From assembly GCA_020634515.1 (NCBI GenBank), contig JACKBL010000002.1:62001-126000 (forward strand): a DNA stretch of 64,000 nucleotides, given 5' to 3'. The DNA comes from Ardenticatenales bacterium. Its GTDB lineage: Bacteria > Chloroflexota > Anaerolineae > Promineifilales > Promineifilaceae. Position numbers and translations under genes: made by a program. Under the pieces are notes generated by a model that saw only the letters and a list, made by a program, of their open reading frames with translations, was not told the origin of the DNA and searched no databases. Positions 17,446 through 27,322 of this stretch are shown here, in pieces. Position 1 is the first letter of the stretch. Every line of letters starts with the position of its first letter.

Positions 17446-18675
17446 ATGAAGATTCTACAAGTATTGACTTACTATCGCCCGCACATGAGCGGGCTGACGA
17501 TTTATGTTGAACGCCTCAGCCGCGCTTTGGTGCGGCAGGGGCATGATGTGACCGTGCTGACCTCCCAGTATGATCCCGCGCTGCCGCGCCGCGAAATCGT
17601 CGATGGCGTCAAAATTCATCGCGTCCCGGTGCTGTTTCGCATCAGCAAGGGTGTGATTATGCCCACCTTTGGTCACTGGGCGACGCTGGAAACGTGGAAA
17701 GCGGATGTGGTGCATCTGCATCTGCCCCAATTCGATGCCCCCGGCCTGGCGCTGCGTGGTCGCCTTTTCCGCAAACCGGTTGTTCTCACGTATCATTGCG
17801 ACTTGCAACTGCCGCAGGGAGCTTTCAATCGTTTTGTGGATGGCGTGGTGGGGGGGATGAATAGAATTGCCGGCACACTCGCCAACGCCGTCGTCACCTA
17901 TACCCGCGATTACGGCGAAAACTCCCCCTTCCTGTCCCCCTACCTCAACCGCAAGCTCGTCGTCATCCCTCCCCCCGTGGAACTGGCCGCCTGCCCGCTT
18001 GATCAGGCCGCCGCCTTTCGCGCCGCCCACCACCTGGACGGCTCCCTGGTGATCGGCATTGCTGCTCGCCTGGCCGCGGAAAAGGGCGTCGAGATACTGC
18101 TGCAGGCGCTGCCCAAAGTGCTGGCCGCTTACCCCAACGTGCGCGTGCTGCACGCCGGTCCGTACCAAAACGTACTGGGCGAGGAAGCCTACTACGCCCA
18201 CCTCGCGCCCCTTTTTGACCGTTACAAAGGGGTCTATTCCCTCCTGGGGCCGCTGCATGGCGCGGAATTCACCGCCTTCTACCAGAATCTCGACTGCCTG
18301 GTGATTCCCAGTCTGAACAGCACGGAGAGCTTCGGGCTGGTGCAAATTGAGGCGATGATGAACGGCGCGCCCGTGATCGCCAGCAATCTGCCGGGCGTGC
18401 GCCAGCCTGTCACCATGACGGGCATGGGCGAAGTGACCCCCATTGGCGACGCGGACGCCCTGGCGGATGCCTTGATTCGTGTGCTGGGGCAAAAAGCGGC
18501 CTATGTACGGCAGCCGCGGCTGATTGGCGACAGCTTCAGCCCAGACCAGACGGCGCAGGAGTACATGCGCCTGTATGAACGATTGCGCCGGGGCGAAAGA
18601 CCCACGCACACCGCCGAGCCGCCCGCCTATGACCGGCTGCGCCAGATGAAGGCGGCAAGCAGTGATAAGCATTAA
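17446..18675 (+). CDS. GT4-family glycosyltransferase
   Basis: A 409-residue GT-B enzyme. It opens MKILQVLTYYRPHMSGLTIYVE, the classic glycine-containing acceptor loop of GT4. The donor-site motif is NSTESFGLVQIEAMMNGAPVI (shown here as ESFGLVQ then GAPVIAS), with the catalytic-type Glu in TESFGL and EAM. ATG 17446 is preferred to an upstream in-frame ATG (17407), which would add a non-homologous leader. Such enzymes transfer a nucleotide-sugar hexose to a lipid or glycan at the inner face of the membrane. Pairing with the flippase-like gene before it suggests a common envelope-glycan pathway. TGCCGGCA at 17868 marks a sharp codon-style switch. Confidence 0.88.
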   Translation: MKILQVLTYYRPHMSGLTIYVERLSRALVRQGHDVTVLTSQYDPALPRREIVDGVKIHRVPVLFRISKGVIMPTFGHWATLETWKADVVHLHLPQFDAPGLALRGRLFRKPVVLTYHCDLQLPQGAFNRFVDGVVGGMNRIAGTLANAVVTYTRDYGENSPFLSPYLNRKLVVIPPPVELAACPLDQAAAFRAAHHLDGSLVIGIAARLAAEKGVEILLQALPKVLAAYPNVRVLHAGPYQNVLGEEAYYAHLAPLFDRYKGVYSLLGPLHGAEFTAFYQNLDCLVIPSLNSTESFGLVQIEAMMNGAPVIASNLPGVRQPVTMTGMGEVTPIGDADALADALIRVLGQKAAYVRQPRLIGDSFSPDQTAQEYMRLYERLRRGERPTHTAEPPAYDRLRQMKAASSDKH

Positions 18676-18763
18676 GGGCGCTCAAGAGCAAATTAATAGG
18701 CTGTTGCTTTGTTGCATTGGGCAACCATCCAGGATAGTATCTCCGCAAACGGAGGTGATATCC

Positions 18764-18910
18764 ATGCCAGCTTTACACGTTCGTTGCGTCTCCGAATCCA
18801 TTTATGACCGCATACAACAGCGCGCCCAAATGCATAATCGATCCCTCAGTGCTGAAGTCATTGCATTGCTGGATGACGCCCTGGTCAGCGTGAACGGATT
18901 GTTGAGTTGA
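18764..18910 (+). CDS. Short ribbon-helix-helix antitoxin (FitA/Arc-like)
   Basis: 48 residues starting MPALHVRCVSESIYDRIQQR, with HNRSLSAEVIALLDDAL as the ribbon-helix-helix second half. GGAGGTGA five bases before ATG 18764 fixes the start. FitA-type antitoxins are usually 75-85 residues with a C-terminal toxin-binding tail. That tail is missing here, and the following 97 bp contain a stop in each frame I read, so the antitoxin is probably truncated. The PIN-like toxin remnant follows at 19008. Confidence 0.6.
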   Translation: MPALHVRCVSESIYDRIQQRAQMHNRSLSAEVIALLDDALVSVNGLLS

Positions 18911-19007
18911 TTACGATCTGAGGCATGGGCGTAACGACGAGATAGTCAAGAAGCGGGTCAGTTCATTTTTCACCTGCTGATCCTGCTCGGATAACCGGGC
19001 GGACGGA

Positions 19008-19434
19008 ATGAGTACGCCTCGTTTTTTACTTGACGCACATGTATGGGGTGGCCTGATCAAGGTAGGCGAAGAAGTCGGCGCTGACACTGTTTTGGTGCAA
19101 ACGCAATTGCCGGCAGGAACAGACGATGAGGTGGTTTTGGCAATAGCAGCAAAGCAAAATCGTATTTTGCTGACAAGCAACGCGCAGGATTTTGCGCCAG
19201 TGGTGGTTGAATGGTTCCTGAGTGGTCGTGAACATGGGGGGTATCATCGTGCCAGGTCAAACACATAGGAGCCTATTGAGCCATGCTTTGGTCAATATCG
19301 TCAGCAACTACACGGCTGAATCTTTGAAGAACACCTATCGTTTTGCCAGGACTTTGCCTAACCTTGGTGCTGGGGTGCATTTGCGGTCACTTCCTAACCT
19401 TATGCTTACCGGCGATCTGGTGGCATCTTGCTGA
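19008..19434 (+). pseudogene. PIN-like (DUF5615-type) toxin split by a frameshift in a G6 run
   Basis: The first frame (19008-19268) reads RFLLDAHVWGGL, then TDDEVVLAIAAKQNRILLTSNAQDFAPVVVEW and SGREHGG, the pattern of small PIN-like nucleases. It then loses similarity. The frame open at 19222-19434 continues GGIIVPGQTHRSLLSHALV, which is how such proteins normally go on. The join falls at a run of six G at about 19236-19241, so one inserted or deleted base would restore a ~140-residue protein. It could be real decay, phase variation or an assembly error. With the truncated antitoxin before it, decay seems likeliest. Confidence 0.65.
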
Positions 19435-19476
19435 CGAAACGATTCATTATCAAAAGGTTGCAACCTGGATCAGGTC

Positions 19477-22443
19477 ATGATATTTGAGCAAAATTTGATG
19501 GGACGAGATGTGCCGGCAGCGGAGGAGGATTTGCTGTGGCGGCATTTGAAGAGCGTGCCGGCATTTCGTGCCCTCCTCCGCGCCATTGAAGCCAGATTCT
19601 ACCAACAATACACCCTCGAAGGCCCCGTCCTCGACATGGGCTGCGGCGATGGACACTTCGCCCAGATGACCTTCTCCCACCCCCTGGACGTGGGAATCGA
19701 CCCCTGGTGGGGACCCTTGCAAAAAGCGCGCCGCGGCCAGATGTACAACGACGTGCTGCAAGGATTCGGCGACCAGATGCCCTTCCCCGACCACACCTTC
19801 AGCACCGTCATCAGTAACTCCGTCCTGGAGCACATCCCCGACGTGCAAAGCGTCCTCAACGACATCAGCCGCGTCACCCAACCCGGCGGACGCCTGCTGA
19901 TCACCATGCCCAGCCACCTGTTCACCGAATACCTGGGCGGGGCCGCCATGTTGGAAAGGATGCGACTGGATGGGCTGGCGGACAACTATCGCACCTTCTT
20001 CAACCGCATTTCCCGCCACGCCCATACCGATTCCGCCGAGGTCTGGGCGGAACGGCTGGCGCGCGCCGGCTTTGTCGTCGAACGATGGCAGTATTACTTC
20101 TCGCGGGAGGCGCTGCAGGCGCTGGAATGGGGACACGTACAGGGAATGCCGGCAGCCATCAGCCACGCCCTCACCGGGCACTGGATTTTGGGACCGTGGG
20201 AGAGCAATCTGCGCCGCACGGAGCGATGGGTACGTCCATTTTACGAGGAGGAGGCCCCGGCGGAAGGGGCCTACATCTTCATGGTAGCCCGCAAACGCGC
20301 CGATGGTCCCATTGCCGTACAGCTTCCCCCCGCGCAACCATTCACGCCGGCGGAACTTGCCGGCGGGCAACCGTTGCCGGATGCTTTTGTGCCGTCCGCG
20401 CCGCCGCCAATGATCGAACCACTGGCTCCGTCGCAGGTTCCGGCCACGTTGCCCGCTGTGTCCCCTCCCCCGCGCCCCCGGCGACGGCGGGGCGACTTGC
20501 TCACGCCCGCGTTGGTGCTGTTGAGTTTGTTGCTGGCCCTGTTAGGGCAATCGGCGGTCAGCAGCCAGCCGGACGCGCCGGGCGGCGGTTTGCGCCTGTT
20601 TGGGTTTGCGTTGGTGGCGCTGGCGCTGGCGTTGTGGCAGGGGTGGGCGGCGCGGCGCGGTGAGGGAGGGCTGCCCACGCTGGCGGATTTGCGCCGGATA
20701 CCGCGCCAACGATGGCTGATTTTGCCGGCACTCCTTCTCGTTTTATTAGCGCCCCGTCCGGTAGCGGATCGCCCCCCGGACATGCAGCAACCGTTGCTGG
20801 CGCTTTTGCTGTGGATTGCCGGCATGGGCCTGGGATTCTACGCGCTGCATCACACGGGGGAGGGGCTGCATCTGTGGCCGCGACTGAAACGGACACCCCG
20901 CTGGGAACTGGGCCTCATGTTTGTCCTGTTCTATTCTGCCTTCACCGTTCGCGGCTTCCAGTTGACGCAGCACCCGTTCATCATGAACGGCACGGAGGCC
21001 AACATCGGCCTGGAGGCGTGGCGCATCGCCAGTGGGCAGGCGCGCAATCCGTTTGCCACGGGTTGGCTCACCAATCCCACGCTGTCGCTGGCGCTGCTGG
21101 CGCTGCCGATCAAGCTCTTTGGGCGTTCAGTGCTGGCGGTGCGCATGTGGTCGCCCATCGTGGGCGCGCTGACGGTGCTGGCGACGTATCTGGTGGGGCG
21201 GCGGCTGTGGGGGCGCGAGGTGGGGCTGGTGTCCGCCATTTTGCTGGCGGGCGCGCACGCCCACATCCACTACGCCCGCCTGGGCATGACGAACATCTGG
21301 GATCCGCTGTGGGTCCTGGTGGCGGTGGGGATGTTGATCGTGGCGCGGGAGCGGGGGAATCGTTTTGGCTGGCTACTGGCGGGTTTGTGCGTGGGGCTGA
21401 CGCCGTACTGGTTTACGAGCGCGCATCTGTTCCCGTTGTTGATGCCGGCAGGCGCGCTCATCTGGGCGGTGGCGGATGGGGACAATCTGTGGGCGCAACG
21501 GCGGCATATTTTCGCCGGGGCGGCGTTGGCGCTGCTGGTGGCGCTGCCGCAGCTTCTTTTCTACCGCCAAAACCTGCCCATTTTCCTGGATCGGGTCAAT
21601 GCGTTAGGGATTTTGCAGAACGGGTGGTTGCAGCAGGAAGCGGCGAATCAGGGGGTGTCGCTGTGGGCGATTTTGGGTCAGCAGTGGCGGCAGGCGGCGC
21701 TGGCGTTTAATGGGAGCGTGGATACGAGTTTGTCGTATAATGCCGGCATTCCCCTCCTCTCCACCTACCCTGCCCTCTTCTTCGTCCTCGGCCTGGGGCT
21801 GGCCCTCTGGCAGATTCGCCGCCCGCGTCACTTTTGGCTCCTCATCTGGCTGCTCATCACCATCATCGGTGGCGGCATGTTACTGCTCACCCCCCCCGCC
21901 AGCCATCGCCTGCTCATTGCCCTGCCCGCGGCCTGTTTGCTGGCCGGCTCCGCCCTCGTCTGGATCGGAGAGCGGTTGGGCGAGAGCTTCAAACTGAGCC
22001 GCCGCGGTTGGACCATCGCCGTGGCCGGGCTGGCCCTGATCTTTGCCGTCAGCGACGTGACGTTTTATTTCGGGCAATATCGCGCCGAACACCGTTTTGG
22101 CGACCGCAACAGCGAAATCGCCGCGCGCATGTCCGACTATTTGAACACCATAGAGGGAGATGACTGGACCGCCTACTTCTACGGCGCGCCGGCCATGTAC
22201 GTGGACTTCCCCACTATCCCTTTCCTCTCTACAGAGTTCCAGCCGGACGTGAACCTGTTTGATGTCGACGAGCCAGGGGTGCCGGATACATCCCTCACGG
22301 CGCAGAACCTGGTATTTATCTTCGTCCCTGAACGGTCGTTGGAAGTGCAGGAGGTGGAGGCCGCATTTCCCAACGGCGAATTGACCACGTTCGAAGGCGT
22401 CTACGCCAATCCGCTCTTTTACGCTTACAAAGTTCATCGCTGA
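19477..22443 (+). CDS. Fusion of a SAM methyltransferase and a GT-C (PMT/ArnT-like) membrane glycosyltransferase
   Basis: A 988-residue two-part protein. Residues ~1-270 are a class I methyltransferase with VLDMGCGDGHF (51-61) and the MPFPDHTF / SNSVLEHIPD segment. A Pro/Ala-rich linker (~290-340) follows, then about ten to twelve membrane segments (~345-860) with GT39-like features: NGTEANIGLEAWRIASGQ and a loop rich in Asn/Pro, and a final soluble domain (~880-988). GT-C enzymes use polyprenyl-phosphate sugars at the outer face of the membrane. Fusing this to a cytosolic methyltransferase is unusual. The last ~70 residues are duplicated as a remnant at 27090-27322. Substrates are unknown. 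Confidence 0.82.
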   Translation: MIFEQNLMGRDVPAAEEDLLWRHLKSVPAFRALLRAIEARFYQQYTLEGPVLDMGCGDGHFAQMTFSHPLDVGIDPWWGPLQKARRGQMYNDVLQGFGDQMPFPDHTFSTVISNSVLEHIPDVQSVLNDISRVTQPGGRLLITMPSHLFTEYLGGAAMLERMRLDGLADNYRTFFNRISRHAHTDSAEVWAERLARAGFVVERWQYYFSREALQALEWGHVQGMPAAISHALTGHWILGPWESNLRRTERWVRPFYEEEAPAEGAYIFMVARKRADGPIAVQLPPAQPFTPAELAGGQPLPDAFVPSAPPPMIEPLAPSQVPATLPAVSPPPRPRRRRGDLLTPALVLLSLLLALLGQSAVSSQPDAPGGGLRLFGFALVALALALWQGWAARRGEGGLPTLADLRRIPRQRWLILPALLLVLLAPRPVADRPPDMQQPLLALLLWIAGMGLGFYALHHTGEGLHLWPRLKRTPRWELGLMFVLFYSAFTVRGFQLTQHPFIMNGTEANIGLEAWRIASGQARNPFATGWLTNPTLSLALLALPIKLFGRSVLAVRMWSPIVGALTVLATYLVGRRLWGREVGLVSAILLAGAHAHIHYARLGMTNIWDPLWVLVAVGMLIVARERGNRFGWLLAGLCVGLTPYWFTSAHLFPLLMPAGALIWAVADGDNLWAQRRHIFAGAALALLVALPQLLFYRQNLPIFLDRVNALGILQNGWLQQEAANQGVSLWAILGQQWRQAALAFNGSVDTSLSYNAGIPLLSTYPALFFVLGLGLALWQIRRPRHFWLLIWLLITIIGGGMLLLTPPASHRLLIALPAACLLAGSALVWIGERLGESFKLSRRGWTIAVAGLALIFAVSDVTFYFGQYRAEHRFGDRNSEIAARMSDYLNTIEGDDWTAYFYGAPAMYVDFPTIPFLSTEFQPDVNLFDVDEPGVPDTSLTAQNLVFIFVPERSLEVQEVEAAFPNGELTTFEGVYANPLFYAYKVHR

Positions 22444-22562
22444 CCGTTGGGTGCAACCGCACACCTGCAGACAACCAACTGCGGCAACAAGGAGGGAGGA
22501 GAGCCACCAGACAGCGCACTGTTGTCCTCGTAGCTTTGCCTGGTTCTCCAACAAAGACAGAG

Positions 22563-24686
22563 TCAAGCACCGTCTGCTGACGCTCCGCCGCCTAATTCCA
22601 GCGTCCACAGCTGGTTCACGAGGTGATTAACTCCCTTGCGCAGGTGGTGGCGGTAGGTGCTGAACGGCAGATCCAGCAGTTCTGCCGCTCTTTCCTGCGT
22701 CGGCGTGGGCTGGAAGTAAGTGTGGTAGAGGGCGCGATAGCTCTTTGCCTCGCGCGGCGACGCCTGCAAAGCCGCCGCCGTTTTTCGCAGTAAATCCTGC
22801 AGCGCCCTCGCGCGCGCCGCTGGGCTTTCCTCGTCGGGCTTGCCCTCGATGATCAGGCGGCAGCGCAGCAGGGGATTCTCCTGCAAGGCCGGACTGGTGA
22901 AATCGCGCAGCGCATGGCGTACCGCTACCGCGAAATCCTCCTGGCTCAGTACCAGCAACGCCCGCTCCCCGGCAGGCGTGGCAGCGGGAGCGGGAGCGCT
23001 GCCGGCAGGGACGCCAGGACTGAGTTCCCGTTCGGCCATCATGGAGAGCCACATCAGTGGCGGGGTAGCACGCCAATCATGCCCATAAACGCCAAACGTG
23101 TGGTCGTCCACGGTGAAATTTGCCCTGGTGACGGGATGAATGTCCACGTAGTGGAAAATCTCCGCCCAGAATGCGGGCTGCGCACAGGGGATCATGGTGT
23201 AGGCCAGTCCAGGCACGGTGAGATAATGCTGCACCATATTTAGGAAAATGCGACTTTGCACGGGGGATACATTTTGATATTCGTCACGGGCCATCCAGAA
23301 ACGAAAGAGGGTGGCTGTCTCTCCGTGGCGCAGCGGCGCGTGCTGTTGCAGATAGGTCCAGGCAGCGGCAGTTCCGGGATCGACGGCGCGGTCTTCGGCG
23401 TCCGTTTTCTCCAGGGCGACCATGAATAACACGCCTCCTACCGAGCCATCTGCTCGCCGCATGACAATGACGCCCTGGGGTTGACGCCCTATCCAGTGGG
23501 CGGCAATGGCCGCGGCCTGCGGGCCTTCATGCGCCCGGATGATTCGCAGCACCGCAACCTGATCCGTTTCTTGGAACTGATCGGTGAATACCGTGCCTGT
23601 AGACTGCCACTCAAAAAAGGGGCGGATGACGGGATTGTCTCGATGGAGGAAAATGTAATCAGAGAGGACCTGTCGCTGTTCTCGCTGGTTGCTCTCGCGG
23701 AAGCGGGCCATGTAGTGGCCGCGGGCGCGGGCATGCAGTTCCGCCTGCCAATCCGGGTTGCGCCAGCGTAGATCGACAGCCAGCGCCTCGCGCGCCAGGT
23801 CGTGCGGAAAGAGGCCGCGCCGCTCAACATCCATGAAAGAGAGCCCGCGCAGCCAATCGAAGACGGGATGAGGGTCAGCCAGTTGCAGCATGGCTCCCAG
23901 GAGGGGCTCGTTCATCAGACGCACCTGGGAACACGCTTCCAGGGCAGCGCGGTGGTTGGCGGTAGGGGCTTCCTGCAAAAACTGTTCCAGCAGCACCTTG
24001 ATAATGTTGGGCACATCTTCGGGCAAAAACCGCGCCTCAGGTTGCTGCAGCAGCACATCGGCGACAAGTGAGAGGGCCAGGGGATGCCCGTGGGTGAATT
24101 GGAGAATGCTGAGGTGCTCTCGTGCCGGCACTTGCCGCCGCATGAGCAAGGCGCGGCTCTCCTCCTGTGACAGGTTTTGGAGGGGGATGATACGCATTAA
24201 CTGCTGCCAGCCGGGATCCGTGCGCCAATGCAGCGACGGGGGATGGCGCCCGGCCATGATCACGACCACATTGGCGGGAAGCAGCGGCAGAAAATTGTCC
24301 TGCAGCCAGCCATCTAATGGCGTGAGCAGTTCTGCCGTATCTATTGACAGGAGGACGCGCGTGTCCTTTGCCGCCAGCGCCGTGAAGACGTCCTCGCCAG
24401 AGGAGACGGTTAGCAACTGCTGCAAAGTGCCAAGAAAAGAAGCGGGGGAGGGCTCCAGGTTGCGTCCGTCGAGAGATAGGATGGTGGCTCCTGTTCGCCC
24501 GGCCAGGTGAGTGGCTTCACGCAACAGGCTCGTCTTACCCACGCCACCCGGACCGCAAATGTACAGGACTGCATAGGGGCAGTTGGCAGAGGTGAGCGCC
24601 TCCCGAATCAGTTCGCGTTCGTGGGTGCGGCCCACAAACTGCTGCCGCCGTGCCTGCTCTAGTCGTTCCGCCAGTGAGAGAGCCAT
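22563..24686 (-). CDS. STAND-type AAA ATPase with C-terminal sigma-region-4-like helix-turn-helix
   Basis: About 707 residues, from ATG 24686, with GGGAG eight bases upstream. The N-terminal ATPase has FVGRTHERE, Walker A CGPGGVGKTSLL and a Walker B region VLLSIDTAEL, the layout of signal-transducing STAND regulators. A helical and mixed region without clear repeats follows. A GNAT-like stretch may lie in the middle (GVIVMRRADGSVGGVLFMV). The C-terminus reads TPTQERAAELLDLPFSTYRHHLRKG, resembling the DNA-binding helices of LuxR or sigma region 4. It probably controls neighbouring genes in response to an unknown ligand. It is divergent from the SnoaL-like gene, 178 bp apart. Confidence 0.75.
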   Translation of the reverse strand: MALSLAERLEQARRQQFVGRTHERELIREALTSANCPYAVLYICGPGGVGKTSLLREATHLAGRTGATILSLDGRNLEPSPASFLGTLQQLLTVSSGEDVFTALAAKDTRVLLSIDTAELLTPLDGWLQDNFLPLLPANVVVIMAGRHPPSLHWRTDPGWQQLMRIIPLQNLSQEESRALLMRRQVPAREHLSILQFTHGHPLALSLVADVLLQQPEARFLPEDVPNIIKVLLEQFLQEAPTANHRAALEACSQVRLMNEPLLGAMLQLADPHPVFDWLRGLSFMDVERRGLFPHDLAREALAVDLRWRNPDWQAELHARARGHYMARFRESNQREQRQVLSDYIFLHRDNPVIRPFFEWQSTGTVFTDQFQETDQVAVLRIIRAHEGPQAAAIAAHWIGRQPQGVIVMRRADGSVGGVLFMVALEKTDAEDRAVDPGTAAAWTYLQQHAPLRHGETATLFRFWMARDEYQNVSPVQSRIFLNMVQHYLTVPGLAYTMIPCAQPAFWAEIFHYVDIHPVTRANFTVDDHTFGVYGHDWRATPPLMWLSMMAERELSPGVPAGSAPAPAATPAGERALLVLSQEDFAVAVRHALRDFTSPALQENPLLRCRLIIEGKPDEESPAARARALQDLLRKTAAALQASPREAKSYRALYHTYFQPTPTQERAAELLDLPFSTYRHHLRKGVNHLVNQLWTLELGGGASADGA

Positions 24687-24864
24687 CACAATCTCCCAGC
24701 CAATAGTAATTGATTTTGGCTCCACCCTGCGCATGTCCAATATGGGCGCAGAAAAGTGGTCAGAAAATGAGCAGTTATTAGTCTGTCAGCCGGTCAGAGG
24801 CATGATCTATACTACCACCATCCAATTAAGTGGCAAGAAGTATCTAACATGGAGAAAGTAGAAA

Positions 24865-25272
24865 ATGAATGAAGTAAATAATGTACAGGTGGTCCAGGAT
24901 TTGTATGCGGCTTTTGGGCGGGGCGATATTGCCGGCATCTTTAGTACGCTGGATGAACATGTGGACTGGCACTTCAACGGGCGCCCCGAAGACATTCCCT
25001 ACGCTGGCTATTGGCAGGGGCACGCGGGCATGGGGGAGTTTTTCACGATTGTAGGCCAGACGTGTGCCGTGCAGGAGTTTGGCCCGCACGAGATCATTTC
25101 TATGGGGGAGCATGTCCTTTCCCTCGGACACGAACGGGTTCTTGTCAAGGCCACTGGTCGTGAGTTTGAGAGCGACTGGGCGCACGTCTTTACGATCCGC
25201 AACGGCAAGATCATCCGCCTGCGTGAATATTATGATACAGCGGCACTGGCTGAGGCTTTTGCCGGCAGTTGA
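24865..25272 (+). CDS. SnoaL-like (NTF2-fold) protein
   Basis: 135 residues with the SnoaL-like pattern VVQDLYAAFGRGDIAGI, a central VDWHFNG / YWQGHAGMGEFF, and the ending WAHVFTIRNGKIIRLREYYD. These small alpha+beta cone proteins include ketosteroid isomerase-like and polyketide-cyclase-like enzymes, but most members are of unknown function. The start is ATG 24865. From 25273 to 25455 I see only a 21-codon open frame (25291) and no gene. The divergent STAND regulator may control it. Confidence 0.8.
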   Translation: MNEVNNVQVVQDLYAAFGRGDIAGIFSTLDEHVDWHFNGRPEDIPYAGYWQGHAGMGEFFTIVGQTCAVQEFGPHEIISMGEHVLSLGHERVLVKATGREFESDWAHVFTIRNGKIIRLREYYDTAALAEAFAGS

Positions 25273-25455
25273 ATGCCGCGTTAACGTTTTATGGAACTGC
25301 GCGCTTTGCTAGCCGCCGAGATTGAGCGTTTGCAGCGTAGTCTTGTATGGGGCTAGCGGGCTGGAGAGCCAGGACGCGGAAAGACACGAATTCAGGTTGT
25401 CTTGGCCATGTGAATCTGCGGAATCTGCGTTCCACTTTCTTAATTCGACAAGCTC

Positions 25456-26961
25456 CTAGCGGACGATTGCCGGCAAATAGTCCCAATGGTCCGGCGTAAA
25501 CATAGGGGTGGGTGTCATCGTGGGCGTGACCGTAGGCGCAAGTGTGGGCGTGGGCGTCATTTCGGGAATAACAGGACACCACTGATTGCGAGTGGCAAAG
25601 GTAGCGATCACGGGATACGCCTCGTCTGATACAGGTGTGTCGGTTACCAGACTAAAGGAGGCTGTGTCTATTCCTTCATCATTGGTCACAATACTGATAC
25701 CGTCCTCAACTTCAACAATCTCAGCGCAATCGCTAACGTCCCCCGTGGCAGATGCTTTTGTGACCAACCAGCCATAGAGATCCCAGTCCACGTTGATAGA
25801 TGGACCCGCCATAATAATCCCGCCATCATCCGTTGGCTGCAGATCCCCAATACCACCGGGAAAATCAAAAAACTTCTGCCACATGATATTCCCATTGGTG
25901 TCTACTGCAAAAGTCCAGCTTTCAGCCGTATCGGTCCGTGTACTTATGACATAGCTGTCAGTGGCGGCCATGTAACCAATAACCGGCTCACCAGCGCCCG
26001 GGCTTATTCGGTACGTCTTTTGCCAGGTGATGGCCCCGTCTGTATCAAGTTTTATGAGCCAGACATGCCCGTAATCCGGGTAAATGACGTATGATGCTGT
26101 CACTCCAGCTAACAGGTACCCGCCTTCACTAGCCGGCAGGATGTGGTAACCTTTTTCAAATCGCTCGCCACCGAACTTTTTCTGCCAGATGATTTCCCCA
26201 TCGCGGTCCAATTTGAGGAGCCAGGCGTCTCCCCAAAGGTTGCTGCTGAAAGACACGCTACTCCCCGTGATCAGGTACTCTCCAGTTGCCGTTTCCAGGA
26301 GATCACTCGGGTATTCAACATCACCCCCCCCGTAGATGCGTTCCCATAGAATCTGCCCATCCCCATCTAATTTGGCCAGCCAGAAATCAGCCCAGGCTAC
26401 GCCGACAACAATTCTTTCGGCCAATACGGCAATACTTCCGTCGTTGGTGACAATCATGCTTGCTGGCGAAAAATACAACGAGTTGTCACCAATTCGCTTT
26501 TGCCAGAGCATCTCTCCGTCGCTCGAAATCCGTCCCAACCAGAGATTCAGGCGCCAGGTTGGGCCATCAGGAAACTGCGAGCTACCCAGAAGAGCGAAGT
26601 CGCCATCAGGCAATTCACGAACGACAAATCCCTCATCATATAGTTGTGATAAACCACGGCCGATTTGTCGCTGCCAGATGATTTCTCCCGCGCTGTCCAA
26701 TTTGACCACCCAGATGTAAACAATTTGCTCCTCGCCGTTTGGGCTAATGTAGCCCACCCCAATGTAACCCCCATCGCTGGTCTGCTGTATGCTACTCAGG
26801 CTCACATAATGATTGGCAAAGCTGTAGGCGCTGGCCCACGTCATATCCACATTATTCGCGGATGAATGGGCCATCATGCGTTGCACGGCGCCAAAGGAGA
26901 TGATAAAGAAGACCAATTGCAGTGCCGCCATGATTTTGAAGTTAAGGACAGTTTTCTTCAT
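25456..26961 (-). CDS. Secreted seven-bladed beta-propeller protein with Thr/Pro-rich tail
   Basis: A 501-residue exported protein with GAGGT before ATG 26961 and a signal peptide (MKKTVLNFKIMAALQLVFF). Seven ~50-residue repeats follow, each with a TSDGGY-like turn, W-LLKLD-DG-I and WQK-YG, which should close one seven-bladed propeller. A single Cys (DVSDCAEIVE) follows the last blade. The C-terminus is a Thr/Pro linker (TPTPTLAPTVTPTMTPTP) ending HWDYLPAIVR, a tail style common in Chloroflexota surface proteins (established only as my general impression). There is no catalytic motif; a binding or surface role is likely. Paralogues are 33088-35877 and 36038-37780. It contains only one TGCCGGCA, at its 3' end. 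Confidence 0.78.
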   Translation of the reverse strand: MKKTVLNFKIMAALQLVFFIISFGAVQRMMAHSSANNVDMTWASAYSFANHYVSLSSIQQTSDGGYIGVGYISPNGEEQIVYIWVVKLDSAGEIIWQRQIGRGLSQLYDEGFVVRELPDGDFALLGSSQFPDGPTWRLNLWLGRISSDGEMLWQKRIGDNSLYFSPASMIVTNDGSIAVLAERIVVGVAWADFWLAKLDGDGQILWERIYGGGDVEYPSDLLETATGEYLITGSSVSFSSNLWGDAWLLKLDRDGEIIWQKKFGGERFEKGYHILPASEGGYLLAGVTASYVIYPDYGHVWLIKLDTDGAITWQKTYRISPGAGEPVIGYMAATDSYVISTRTDTAESWTFAVDTNGNIMWQKFFDFPGGIGDLQPTDDGGIIMAGPSINVDWDLYGWLVTKASATGDVSDCAEIVEVEDGISIVTNDEGIDTASFSLVTDTPVSDEAYPVIATFATRNQWCPVIPEMTPTPTLAPTVTPTMTPTPMFTPDHWDYLPAIVR

Positions 26962-27089
26962 GCCCGACCTCGCGTGTCGTGAATAGTGCGAATTCCAGGC
27001 TCCCTGAATTGGGGATTATAGCCATTCGCTTCCGCAAGGTCTACAATAAAGGGAGGCGAGGACCAAACGAGGTTGAGTCTGAAGAGTGC

Positions 27090-27322
27090 CCTCGCCTCCC
27101 TTCCTTTCCACGGAATTCCAGCCGGATGTCAACTTGTTTGACGTGACGGAAGCGGGTTCGCCGGACGCGACCACTGCCACCGCCAACATGGTTTTTGTTT
27201 TTGTACCGGAGCGTTCATTGGAAATCCAGGAAGTGGAAGCCCGTTTTCCGGGGGGAACGCTCCGCACCTTTGAGGGCGTCTACGCCAATCCCCTGTTTTA
27301 CGCCTACGAAGCGCACCCCTGA
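27090..27322 (+). pseudogene. Remnant of a second GT-C glycosyltransferase gene (C-terminal ~75 codons)
   Basis: The frame reads FLSTEFQPDVNLFDVTE, VFVFVPERSLEIQEVE and FEGVYANPLFYAYEAH, matching residues ~910-986 of the fusion protein at 19477-22443 nearly word for word, with many silent changes. Nothing upstream in 26962-27089 continues the gene. It is therefore the surviving 3' end of a paralogous gene lost by deletion, probably when the propeller gene region was inserted. No start codon or ribosome binding site is evident. Confidence 0.8.
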
